Shown: positions 45,341-56,100 of the stretch, piece by piece
Layout: each line of letters starts with the position of its first letter
Position numbering within the stretch: position 1 is the first letter of the stretch
Source of the DNA: Amphimedon queenslandica
Lineage: Eukaryota > Porifera > Demospongiae > Haplosclerida > Niphatidae
DNA length: 64,000 bases
NCBI RefSeq assembly: GCF_000090795.2
Contig: NW_003546584.1
Span: forward strand, 1,485 to 65,484
Reading direction: 5' to 3'
Made by a program: the position numbers and the translations under genes
The notes under the pieces: generated by a model
Told to the model about the DNA's origin: nothing
What the model saw: only the letters and a program-made list of their open reading frames with translations
Database searches by the model: none

Positions 45341-46063
45341 TGTAGAAAGTTTAGATAGAGTAGTAAGCTTGTAGAATCTTATTTTAAAATAATATTTATT
45401 TTAATAAACATTAATGTGTGTGTTATTATCTATTCCACTTCAGTGAAAGGATCTCAGTTGAAGGACCTAAAGTGAAACAAAGGTAAAGCAACACACAAAG
45501 ATACAAGACAGTCTAAGAAATGTTGAAAGGTCAGTTGAAGAGAAAGTAAAGTTGTATTTATTATACTGTATAGCAGGGACAGTGTATTGATGTGCATGTA
45601 ACTTACCATGACTGAGTGAGTGACAGAGACATGTGTGTGAGTGATGAAGACATGTGAGTAGGTGACAAAGACACATGAAAGAGTATCATGAGTGTTTGTA
45701 TTTGTTATGCTGCATAAGAGGGATAGTACATTAATGTGTATTGTACATGTAACTCACCATAACTGTGAGTGAGACTCTTTATTATAGTGAGTGAAGGAGA
45801 GAGTGAGGCATCCTCTTTTCCTTTAAGTTTATTGCTCTCACTTTACCTGTACAGGTACCTCATAGTCCTCGCCTGGTCCCTCAAGACGTCTGACTCCATT
45901 TTCTGGTAAGCCAAAACCAATCATGTTTAATGCTTCACTTATTCCACTTACGTCTGGTTCTTGGCTTAACCCAGTCTCACCTAGGTCTCCTCTCAACCCA
46001 GCTATCTCTTGGTCATCTCATTACGCTGTTCCCATTATCGCTATTTATTATCCATTACAATTT

Positions 46064-46305
46064 GTGATCATAATTCACAAAAGATACCTTATGGCGGATA
46101 GGAAAATTGGTCTTTATAGCCTTAAAAATGTAACTTTCTGAGCTCCATTTATCATGAAATTACTCCAGAGGATGCAAAAAGTTACTATGTAACTTTTTGA
46201 AACAATACAACAGTTGTCTAACAGAGCACTCACAGGTTGATGTTTTTTATCATAATGATGAATTTTAAAATCTGCCATAAGGTACCTTTTGTCAATTATG
46301 ATCAC
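46064..46305. mobile_element. MITE, GTGACCATAATTGAC family, copy 3, nested in its 2.2-kb relative
   Basis: 242 bp with slightly diverged ends (GTGATCATAATTCAC / GTCAATTATGATCAC), flanked by ATTT on both sides (46060-46063, 46306-46309). The interior matches copy 2. Confidence 0.9.
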
Positions 46306-46924
46306 ATTTCTATTGATTTTTAGTATTAATATTGATAATTATGATACTGTATTGCTTGTAGTATTTATGTTGTATTGTATAAAGTAGTTAAAGCGTAGTA
46401 TTGTTGTGTTAAGTGCTTAATATTGTTTCTGACTAGGTGTCAAGTAAGTTTTTTTGTTATTCAGTGTGTTTTTTTGCGTGATTACTTACTGCTAATTATC
46501 ATAGTTGTCTTGTGGCATCTCTAGTTTGTAGTGTTAGCCTTTCTACCTTGCTCCTTGCGTAGTACAAGGTCAGTTTGCCTTGCTTTCTCTATACTTGTAC
46601 AGAGATAGTGATTGTTTATAGTTCCTTGTAACCATGGTAAGTTGCTAGGACACATCGTTGCCATGACACCCCTTGTAACTCCATGTGATGGCCCATTTGA
46701 CGCTCTCAGTGCACAGCAATGGTTGGAGGATCTGGTAGCTTCTTTCTCAAGAACTGCAAGGAGTATAGTGGCATCTTTGGCATCAAATGATAGCTTATGG
46801 TCTCTATAATCACTAGAAGCAAAAAGCTATTTTTTGACCAACAATGTGCGAGTTGACATATTATCACTATACGGATAAAATTAATAATGCGCCACAAGGC
46901 CATTTTGTCAATTATGGTCACATT

Positions 46925-49840
46925 TGATTTAGTAGGTTGTCTGTTAATAATAATATAAAGTTCTGGATTGGGCAAAATAATGATTAAAATCTATACCAAC
47001 CGCATTAAAAGTTTCCATTGTTTTTTTGTAATGGAAGGGGTAAATACAACATTGTACCTTTCAGAGCCATCAATAAATTATAGGTAAGCACTTTTAAGGT
47101 GTGTGTGTACTTGTCTGAAAACATTTGGCCCTCTGTATTAACTGGCAACTTAAAGGATCCAAATTTTTCATTTGTTTTGGTAGTGGCTGACACTTATTTT
47201 TCCTAAAAATAGATTTACAATGATTACAAATATACATAACTTTATTTAATGCCGTAGGATCATTCTCTGTAATGTAATCTAATAGGATATTCCATACAAT
47301 GCTATATAAATTTTTAGCTTCAGTGAGTCTTTTTCTTAAAAGCCTGTCTCAGCTACAACAAGCATTAGCAGCTTCATCAGACAAAGCTTTCTTCAATTCA
47401 TTAATAGCATCTGAATACTGAAAATGAAGTAAAGTATTGAAGTTTTGTATTTTAAATACATCATCTTCGCCGTCATTAATAGCGTCATGCACATTTTTAA
47501 ATTCAGTCTCGTCTGCTTTAAGGTTTCAAAATTTTTGCAATTGTGCTACATCACCATCAGCAAGGGAAGAATCAATAACATCTATTCTTAAATGGGTATT
47601 TTTAGAAACATAAGTGTTTCAAAAGGCGTCTCAACAAAGCATAATGAACAGATGCATTGCGTAAAGTACGCAGCATGCTTTTACATTGAAAATCATTACT
47701 ACTACACACAATAGGATGGCCTATCCTTTCACGAACAATTTCTGAATTTTAAAAATTATTATTCAACACTATTTTCATCTTTTTTAACAAATACCGTTAC
47801 ATTTGCATTATGAGAGAAATAATGTCTATGCACTTGATCTATTTCTTCAAAATGCTTGTCATAAAAGGATTATTAGGACAATTATTACATGCATCTAAAT
47901 GTTTCCTCAATTTTTTATTGGGCTCATCAATATATTGCTTAACTTGAGTAATACAAATAACATCACTTTCTAATAAAGGTTTGCACCTGTCTGTACAGTG
48001 CCATTTGAGGTTAAGCTTTTTCTTATTAGTATACATTCTATTATCGAAATTGTCATCTTTAGAATCACTGGTAGATGATCACTTCCAGTGCAATAATATT
48101 TACCAGGATGTGACATAGCTATGATTAAAGGCACCGACAGTGCAATATATATATTTCACCAGAAGTAATGCATTGTTTGTTCAGTTGTGATAACAATGAT
48201 AACAAACGGTCATTTGTAAAATAGCAAAATAATTTATTAATAAAAGATTTTGTAAATAAACTGATATAATAGTAGTCTTTATTTCTGCCAAGATTGATTG
48301 AATTGCATGCCCATTATATTCCAGAATGATTTCAGTCATCCCGACGACCATTTATCAACAAGTGTAGCTCCTACTAGTCAATTTGAGATGAATTCTGTAC
48401 CTCTAAAAACATCTAAAGAGTATTCTTTCCTGCTAGTAACATTTTTACCACCACACCGCCATTAAGTACCTTCATATCTCTATTAGTATCCAAGGGTTGA
48501 AAACCTGTACTAATTTCCATTTCATCAGCACTAATGAAAGCTAACCATTATTGAGAGCTTTACACGTTTTCATTCGCTTCTTTTGCTGCTTTTTCTCTTG
48601 GTTCTCCTCCTTCAGCCATATTGGTCCATTACAGTTGTACCACGTGCTACAGAGCATGTGCATAACCTTTCCTTCTTATGGCTTCCCATTACACAAGCCA
48701 TATAGAACATGAACTTTCCCTCGTGGGTGTATCAGATATACACTCAAATGATATTCATAATCCCTCGGGCTACACCGTCGGGATTATGAATATAATTTTC
48801 ATGTATATCTGATACACCACTCGGGGTCATGTTCTATATATTACAAGGCTCACTGTTCTTTGTGTCGCATTGTTCACCACAATCACTAAAGCTCTTGAAC
48901 TTAAATTTGTAATGCTTTTTGATGCACATATTAATACGCTAACATTGTGGGATGTTTTTCAAAACTGATTCTAGCAATAGACTTGATGCAGCAGTACATT
49001 AACTGTGATATGATTAGTTTTAAAAGCTTCACCTTTTATACTAGATAACCATAAATCATCAACCATTTCAGGGCTGTAATATAAAGCTTCGTTAATTTTC
49101 GTATAAAGATATTCCTTTGCTTAACTATTTGGTGCAGGTAGTGAGTAATTAGAACATAATCTATACAATATTTGACCATAATTACTTTCATAATTTTTAT
49201 TTAGACACCTTTTATTTTCCTTATTTAGTGCTACTCTTATTTTCCATTGAATTTTTGCTTCAAGAATTTTTCTTTCATCACACGTAATATTGCATCTCTG
49301 GTCTCGTAATACCGTTTCCAAGAGATTGGTCTTTTCAGCCCTGGATTTTGCTGCTAATTTCTTTTAGACATTCATTTTTTTAATTAAGGGGCTTTGGGAA
49401 TACATTTTTTGTGAATACTTTTTAGATTTCTTAATGATAATTCTGATTTGATACGAAATCTAAAATTTTGTATAACATAATGTGGGTTCAATGCATTGTA
49501 TTTCTTTGAAAAGGCAAGCTTTAATTTTTTACAAATTTCTTGCTTTACTTTTGACTCTTACATTGCCTTATGTAGTATGCTATGGCATTTGATCTAATCT
49601 TAACTATAAAATTATCTATTTGCTTTCTATTTAAATCAATCTTTGCATTTCTTTTTTTAGATTTTGCACCACTGAAGTTTTCTTTTCTTTTTTTTGATTT
49701 TTTTCTGTACAACTATGACTACAAAAATCACTCCTAACACTGAAACCAGAAATAAGTACAGGTACTGTAGCACCAAGTATGCAGAATGCAAATGATTATG
49801 ATCATAAAGTCTGCTACTACTTATCATTGTATTGTACATA
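46925..49840 (-). pseudogene. Helitron 1 N-terminal region, decayed
   Basis: Minus-strand pieces in order: QKKIKKKKRKLQ and KILEAKIQWKIRVALNKEN with YGQILYRLCSNYSLPAPN (49321-49130); MVDDLWLSSIKGEAF; KKKLNLKWHCTDRCKPLLES and LDACNNCPNNPFM (48036-47850); then LRIDVIDSSLADGDVAQLQ, LHFQYSDAINELKKALSDEA and LYSIVWNILLDYITEND. These are followed by VMYICNHCKSIFRK, LMALKGTMLYLPLPLQK and PNPELYIIINRQPTKSN. The Cys pairs and the LYLPLPL motif are what I recall for the region ahead of Rep in invertebrate Helitrons. It is interrupted at 48701-48840 by a fold-back element and ends at the 2.2-kb insertion. Confidence 0.65.
48701..48840. repeat. Fold-back element, ~60-bp arms
   Basis: TATAGAACATGA...TATTCATAATCC (left) pairs with GGATTATGAATATA...TCATGTTCTATATA (right) around a short GC-rich loop. 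The whole could form one long hairpin. It lies within the Helitron 1 coding region. Confidence 0.85.
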
Positions 49841-49849
49841 TTTCAATCT

Positions 49850-50800
49850 ATCCACACAGTTTTTTCAATCTATCCACAAAGCAATAATGTCAGGAATACA
49901 ACAAAATTCTTCAGAAGCAGCTGATCAACAGAAACTTCAATATTTTATAGCTAATGCGGAGCAGCTGTAACTACTAACCAGTAATTTCACTCTAAATTAA
50001 TAATGTAGCTTACAATTGTATATTGTACATCTACAAATATTTTACCTATTAGCTCTTAAAAGAACCAGTGATCTCTTAGTCCGAGCAGTGCACACTCCTT
50101 GACAGTTAGCAGCAGAGTGAAAAGACGAGAAGAATAAAGGGCCACTAAGACTGGACAGAAGCTACTGCAACTATGCGCTTGTGCATTTGATTTTAAAATG
50201 GGATCTTAAAAGAAGGCATGTTTGATGCGTGCCATATAACTAGTTATCAAGATAAAGGTAACATATTAAAAGGTCATTTGTTGTCCTTGACAGAAACAGA
50301 AAGGAATGATATAAACGCCATCACAAGAGGCTCTCTAGTTTAAGATATTTCAGTGTTGATAGAAGTTGAAAGGAGAAAAATCTGAAGAATTTTGCAGAAA
50401 TTTGAATTTGGGCCCATTCTCCAGAATTGTTTCTGCTACATAACCGTCCACTGTAAAGGTACGAGGAGAATCACTCGGCATAATGGAGAGCTCATATAAG
50501 CCATTTTAAAAGATGTACAAGGTAAAATAGAAGAGTATATAAATTTGGCCACCATCTTAAAAATTCAACCTCAACCTTACATATAGCTCTATAATAAGTC
50601 TGCCCTGTGAGTTAGTCTTTTTTTATAGTAACCATTTTCGATATTTGCCTTCATAGGATCCTTTATGCTACTAATTGTGCCTTTACCAGTCACCTGCTCA
50701 TTGAATTTTTCTTTGTTTTTATCAGAAACAAGAGTACTCTTAACAGAAATAATCAGCACAGAAGCTTGTTGTACATGTATAGGATCATTCAAAAGTAACA
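49850..50800. other. Intergenic stretch between the two head-to-head Helitrons
   Basis: Contains the presumed 5' ends of both Helitrons. A short plus-strand frame (49886-49970, MSGIQQNSSEAADQQ) and a minus-strand frame (50792-50589, LVSDKNKEKFNEQVTG) have a coding look but no recognised domain. Confidence 0.4.
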
Positions 50801-50803
50801 GGT

Positions 50804-51640
50804 ATGGGGTTTCTTTGGAATGTCCTACGATACATGCAAAGCATAATGAATAATGTCAATATCTTGATTGTAATGGTTTTTGTTTCCCTGTATTATCATG
50901 TGTTTCTTGGACTTCTAATGAATCCATTATATGCACAGCACTTTGCCCTGTTTAGTTGTAGTCATGACCTAAAATTTTGCTTGGTTTTGTTCGTCATTTT
51001 TTTGGCTTTTATGATCTCATTCTCCTTTGTGGAGATGTAGAGACTAACCCATGGCCAACTGAAAGTTGCCTATCTGTTCCATGTTACATATTGTGAAAAT
51101 AGCTTTTAGCCCCTGCAGCTAAATCACTGCTAAGGGTAAGGGCTCTTGTCCAATTAAAAGTGCTAAAACATTCACAGAGACGTCAAGAGTGCATGTAGAA
51201 CAACATAGCATAAAAAAGGAAAAAATAAAGAAAATGCTACAAAAACAGTTTTGCTGACTACCAAAAAAACAACTTTATTGAGGAGCTGATAGAGCAGCAA
51301 AATTACAGAAAAAAATTGAACAACAGCTGAACAAGCATCAAAAAGACGAACCATGAACCTAAGCAGCAAAAAGAAGATTGATCTTGAAGCAGAAAAGCAA
51401 ATGCTTGAGAAGAACCTGAAAGTTAAAGAACAAAAGGAAGGCAATAACTCTCGAAGCAAAGGAGCAAACGCTTGAGACACGAAACAGGAACCTAAACAGC
51501 AAAAGGAAGGCAATGGCTAATGAGTTAGAAAAAGCTTTTGTTGAGAGACTGAAGAAAATTAAGAACTCCACTTTTAAATGTAGAAAATTAGAACAAACAA
51601 CAACAGACAAAATGACCGTGCCTGTAAATCGAAGCGTCGA
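50804..51640 (+). pseudogene. Helitron 2 leader with 2A-like motif and coiled coil
   Basis: A hydrophobic stretch (NILIVMVFVSLYYHVFLGLL) starts at 50804. In another frame the sequence RHFFGFYDLILLCGDVETNP is followed by WP at 51031-51057, close to the 2A ribosome-skipping consensus D-V-E-x-N-P-G-P but with Trp in place of Gly. Lys/Glu-rich heptad-like sequence follows at 51355-51600 (KKIDLEAEKQMLEKNLKVKE, EAKEQTLETRNRNLNSKRK, MANELEKAFVERLKKIKNS) with one or two frame changes. The coil precedes the Cys-containing region of the Helitron protein. An alternative is that the 2A motif is a leftover of a non-LTR retrotransposon, where such motifs are known. Confidence 0.5.
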
Positions 51641-51779
51641 TTATTTGTAGAAACAAGTTACGAAAAAGAAGTAAGGTGTCACACAGATTAAGATCGGCAT
51701 AAATTAAGTCGTCTCTCCTTCAGGGTAGAAAAGGCAACTGCTAAGTTTTTGACAAAGACAAAGTAGGGGCACAATTTTT

Positions 51780-52270
51780 TAGTACTTGTTGCAGCAGACT
51801 ACTCTACCGTGGTAATGTAGTCCCCTGTAAAGAATCCAAATATTCCAATGGCAATGAAGCTTTACTTGACAAGGCATTGGGAAACATGACATTTTTGGGC
51901 CATCCGTGAATGTCCCTACTAATATAAATGCGATATGTAATGTCTTACCATGCCTCCCATTGCAAACGGAAATATGTCTCAAATTGAAGAAAATTAAGTA
52001 TAAATAGCATTATCTTTATCATTTTGTAAATCCACATAAAATCATGGAAGCTTTAAAATTTTTAAAAATAACAATCCTGTTATAAGGATAGAGTTTAAAA
52101 TGGAAATTGGGCAAGGGAATCAATGCATGATAATGAGGAATTGTTACGTAATTTAATTGATACTGCTCCTGTTTGTGTTACTGATGAGTCCCCTGTTGAT
52201 ACAGACAATAATTGTGATGTCTCCCCTAATCATAATAATAAAAATTCACCTGAACCTCCTGTTTTAACCC
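51780..52270 (+). pseudogene. Helitron 2 Cys/Pro-containing N-terminal region
   Basis: The plus strand reads CCSRLLYRGNVVPCKESKYS, ALLDKALGNMTFLGHPVNVP, NINAICNVLPCLPLQTEICL and HYLYHFVNPHKIMEALKFLK with NNNP. These match the region that precedes Rep in many animal Helitrons (CNxLPRLPxQTEI and YVxPxKVxxALxxLKxNNP, recalled). An acidic Asn/Asp/Pro-rich linker follows (52130-52270, TDESPVDTDNNCDVSP). Confidence 0.65.
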
Positions 52271-53280
52271 TCAAAACGCATTAATGCATCTGGGGGTGGG
52301 TCACTGAAATGGTCAGTAATGCATTAAAGAATCGAGATGCATACTGCTCCTTAAAAGTATTTATAAAATTGTCTGCTGCACAAAGTAAAGGTATTGTAGG
52401 CTATGTAAAACCTTTTTATTCTATATTTTCAAGTTACAAGCTTGTAGCTAGTTGTTTTGCTGTGTTACAGATGAAGGAACGATTGTCATTGTATATGGCT
52501 GCAAAAAGGCCTCCTAGCTCACTGACACTTCATGCCCTCGAAGAATAGCCAGCAGATCATTGCTCTGTGAAGTCCAAAGAGCTATTAGAAGTAGCTGTAA
52601 GGTTGATGAAGCGCCTAGGAAAAGAAGAAACTGTTCTACCTTTCTTCCACTGTACAAACCAATGGAGGAACTCAAAAAAGGAGCACGTTTTCTACCATTC
52701 TTGGCTACCTATTGGAGAACAAGCTTTAAACTTACGTAAAAGCTGAAGAAGAACGTACAGAAAATATTTATGAAATAAAAATGGATTGTTTTTTAATTCT
52801 TTTTTTTGGCAGGTGGGCACCATCTTGAGGCTGTTCTAGTAGGCTCTATTTCTAGCCTTGTTTCTTGACTTCTTAAAGATGAAAAGCTACAACAATTAGT
52901 TAGACATTGTGTTCAGACATGCTCCACTATGTATTAACACAATTACAAATTACTTTTGTTAATTTATGTTTTTAACAAGTGTTATAAAATACTTTTCTGC
53001 AGTTTGACCAAAATTTAACATGTACAAAAAGTTTAGCATTACAACTGGTACTTCAAGTGTCCCTTTGTCCCATATAAAAATAAACTTAACATGTATGCTT
53101 GTACTGTTTTTATAATAGCAACTACATTTTGCACCTATCTCATTGTATGAAACATCAGCGCATCGGATGATTTATCTATTTTTAACCCTGACCGTTAAAG
53201 GGATCAGTAATACTGCATCTTCCGAAAATAATGACTTTTAATGTTTTTTTTTATGTAATACTGATCCTTTATATGATAAA
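52271..53280 (+). other. Helitron 2 linker or an insertion; not recognised
   Basis: 52309-52548 is open (VSNALKNRDAYCSLKVFIKL, AAKRPPSSLTLHALEE) and continues after a stop with ELLEVAVRLMKRLGKEETVL to about 52745. I recognise no domain. The remainder is AT-rich without coding traces. Confidence 0.3.
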
Positions 53281-53289
53281 AAATGACGC

Positions 53290-53793
53290 TGCTTGAGAGA
53301 GAAAGGATTTCTTGTCCATCAATTTGAAGGGAATGGCAATTGCCTCTTTGAGGCAATTGCTTACTAACTAGCACAGGGTCCTAGATATGGCAATAATTTT
53401 AGAGAAAATTTGTTAACATTTTTACAGCAAAATTGCTCGCAATACATGGATCACATATGCTTATCAGTAGGTAGTAGTGATCCTTATAATGCAGACACTG
53501 ATATTCCAGTTGATTTTGCCAGAATGATGTCAACTATACCAAACACAGAAGAAAGGCAGCAGCTTATTTTTGATACGTATCTTAAAAAATTAAGCAATAA
53601 ATTATGGGGACACAATATAGCATTGCAGAGACTCAGTGACATGCTTAATATTAGTGTGAAGGTTTTACAGTTTGTTCGTAAAAACACAGTCCTTGTTACT
53701 AATGTTTGTCCTCTTAATAGTACATCTAACACCGTTACAATACATTTAGAGCTATTCCTACAGTTATTTTGTAGGATAAAATCCTCTTCCTAG
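53290..53793 (+). pseudogene. OTU-like cysteine-protease domain upstream of Helitron 2 Rep
   Basis: VHQFEGNGNCLFEAIAY (from 53314) is the OTU catalytic box with the cysteine kept but the usual aspartate replaced by asparagine (GNGNC instead of GDGNC). GPRYGNNFRENLLTFLQQ follows after one stop. The frame at 53410-53793 continues with DFARMMSTIPNTEERQQL and LSNKLWGHNIALQRLSDMLN, then ISVKVLQFV, the usual OTU order. OTU domains occur in some Helitrons. With the Asp-to-Asn change and stops, activity is unlikely. Confidence 0.75.
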
Positions 53794-54024
53794 TAGTAAT
53801 ACTGTTAACAGTGATGCATGTAATGTACATGTACAATGTGATAGTACTGCACCTTGCTGTGTTAATGTTGGTCATGTGAATGATTTCAGTGATAAAAATA
53901 TATGAGTAACAAGACGAACTTCATGAAGAAACAGTATCTCGCGGGGACAATCATTTTTTAAAAATAAACAAAGGCCCCTTAATTTCCAGTGTGTTATTAG
54001 TACAGCACCGAGTAACCAAAAATA

Positions 54025-54990
54025 ATGTCTATTGCTCCAGGTGAAGGTCAGAAGCCTTTATCAATGATGTTTGATACTGATGTCAAATATTTATCTTATC
54101 CTGACAAGTTACCCTTTGATAAGGGTGGCTTTAACACTGAGAGGAGCACAAACATCACCTATCGTAAATATTTTAATCAGCATTTCTTAAATGTGGATGG
54201 GCGTTTTAGTCAAGATCTTGATTACCTTTCTATGGCTCAATATAGAGTGGAGGCTAAGCGGCAGTTAGACGATGCTCACAACTATGCTTGGTGTCAAAGG
54301 CCATATGACAGTGCAAATACAGCTGCACAAGTAAGAGATCCTAAGTGTCTTAACAAATTTGTTCGTAAAGACAAGGCCTATAGGTTCATGAAGAACATTA
54401 GAGGTTTTCCTCCATACTACTAAAGAACATTTTATGACTTGTTGGCCATGGTGAGACAGCTTGGAAATACTACCTTTTTCTTCACTCTATCAGCTGCTGA
54501 TCTAAAGTGGCCTGATATGATGCAAGTATTTGCCCAGCAATACGGAGTTTACTACCGAGATGAGGAAGTAAAAAACCTCTTTTTTTGGAGAAAGTTGCAG
54601 TTTGCTTACGAAGAATCCAGTAGCTGCAGCCAGACACTTTAATTATTGATTAAACACATTTTCTAATGATTTTGTCATATCAGATCCCTTTATTTTGGTG
54701 AATTAAAGGACTACGCAATAAGAGTGGAGTTTGAGATCAAGGGCTTGCCTCATGCTCATTGGGTCATGTGGATGAAGAACGCTCCAAAGTAAGGAATAGT
54801 CTGTGAATACATAGACAAATATATCAACTGGAAATGTGCTCGGAAGAAGCATTGATAAAGAATCTAGTCAAGGAAGTACAAACTCACCGCCAATCCATTT
54901 ATTGTAAAAGAAATGGTAAGTGCAGGTTCCATTTTCCACACTTTCCAAGTGCAAGAACTGTAATAGCATCCCAGGGTAATAGTGACGACT
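54025..54990 (+). pseudogene. Helitron 2 N-domain and Rep (HUH) nuclease, decayed
   Basis: 54025-54423 contains YPDKLPFDKGGFNTERSTNI, YRKYFNQHFLNVDGRFSQDL, YLSMAQYRVEAKRQ and LNKFVRKDKAYRFMKNIRGF. After a stop comes FYDLLAMVRQLGNTTFFFTL with SAADLKWPDMM. The Rep active site reads RVEFEIKGLPHAHWVMWMKN near 54724-54783, with the HUH motif as HAH. HRQSIYCKRNGKCRFHFPHF follows at about 54890-54950, the Cys/Phe-Pro segment seen after the HUH box. Metal-binding histidines are intact; frames are broken. Confidence 0.88.
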
Positions 54991-55009
54991 GCAATAATTA
55001 GGAAATCAA

Positions 55010-56100
55010 ACAATGTTTGGACAAGGTCGGAAAGCTAATAGCAGAAGGTAACACAGATGTCTCAATTGAGGAATTGATTGAACTTGCACAAGTAAATCGA
55101 GAACTCTACGAAAAGGCTGTATCAACTCCATCTTCTGGTGAAGTTGTGTTAAAGTGCAATCCAAAAGACTCTTTTATCAATGATACAAAACACGTTTCTG
55201 TTTCCTTGGAAGGCCAACCACAATATTCAATACGTAGTGAATGTATATGCATGCATAATGTATTTGGAATTGTATATAACAGTTTCAAAAAAGCATGTGT
55301 AAACAATTAAAGCAAGTAGCTTCTGTAGAAAGAACATCAGAAGTAACATAGCAGCTGGGCAAAATTGGAGCAGCCTTTTTGAACCACAGACAACTTTGTT
55401 CACAAGATGCAGCTAATTGTTTGTCGTCATTAACAATGATGCAATTGAGCTGTGATGTTAATCACGTCAACACAAGTCAAATGGAGGACCATACTATTGC
55501 ATTTAGAACACTGGGATACTTGCTTCTTTTGAGAATGAACACAATGATGTATTTTGCAAAAGGAATATACAACAATATACACATGACCATCAGTAATTGC
55601 TTCTTTCCGTCTGGCAGAATTTAATGCCAATTACAATGTAAAGTATGGTTCTACTACCAGAAATAATAATGATGGTGATAATGAGGATTTTCATGAATTT
55701 GATGGGAGCTACTTTGAAGGAGATTAAGTTACTTGATGACCTTGGAACAATATTAAAAATGAACAGTTATAGCTGTAATTTTGTTACATCGATACAGTCA
55801 AGATAGTGATCATACTAATTGTTACATGCCATGCTTAATGCTACACATTCCCTCGTATGTAGAGGAAACTGACTTGCTAGGCGGATTCTATTCCTATGAG
55901 GCTTATCACAATAACAGGCTTGTTAAAATTCTAGCTAATGAACGCAAGTACATTGCTACAGAAATAGGAGACATATGATACAATGAACAGAACCTCCCTA
56001 AAAATGTCTGCGACCAGTTAGCAATCCTACAGATTTAAAGGTGCAGCTAACAAGGACATAACACCGGTTGAGGAATGCAGGTCTCTTATTAGAGGATAAA
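55010..56100 (+). pseudogene. Helitron 2 Rep-helicase linker
   Basis: Open pieces at 55017-55310 (VGKLIAEGNTDVSIEELIEL) and 55781-55978 (MLHRYSQDSDHTNCYMPCLM, GGFYSYEAYHNN) fill the usual interval between Rep and helicase. Stops separate them. No independent domain is recognised. Confidence 0.5.

Larger units (their letters stand above)
44697..46921. mobile_element. 2.2-kb element with GYGACCATAATTGAC ends
   Basis: A 2,225-bp element. The left end GCGACCATAATTGACAAAAA and the right end (complement) GTGACCATAATTGACAAAAT continue into GGGCCC/GGCC and GGCGC, and ATTT is duplicated on each side (44693-44696, 46922-46925). It is clearly related at its ends to the ~235-bp MITEs. Inside are a 123-codon open frame (44707-45075, basic, Cys-containing, not recognised), a minisatellite and a complete copy of the short MITE. 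No transposase was recognised. Confidence 0.88.
38818..49850 (-). mobile_element. Helitron 1 (minus), fragmented by nested insertions
   Basis: A minus-strand Helitron coding unit runs from about 49,850 to 38,818: N-terminal Cys-containing region, Rep (HUH), Pif1-like helicase, then an OTU-like domain. It is interrupted by a 2.2-kb element (44697-46921), a composite insertion (41926-43345) and a fold-back element (48701-48840). Helitrons replicate by rolling circle through Rep plus helicase. The 5'-TC end and the 3' hairpin-CTRR end were not located, so the boundaries are those of coding traces. Stops and frameshifts are frequent, so this copy is inactive. Confidence 0.8.

Noticed and set aside
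51172-51610. Long overlapping minus-strand open frames rich in Phe/Leu
   Set aside because: They are the complement of the plus-strand Lys/Glu-rich coiled-coil region of Helitron 2; the hydrophobic composition is a strand artefact.
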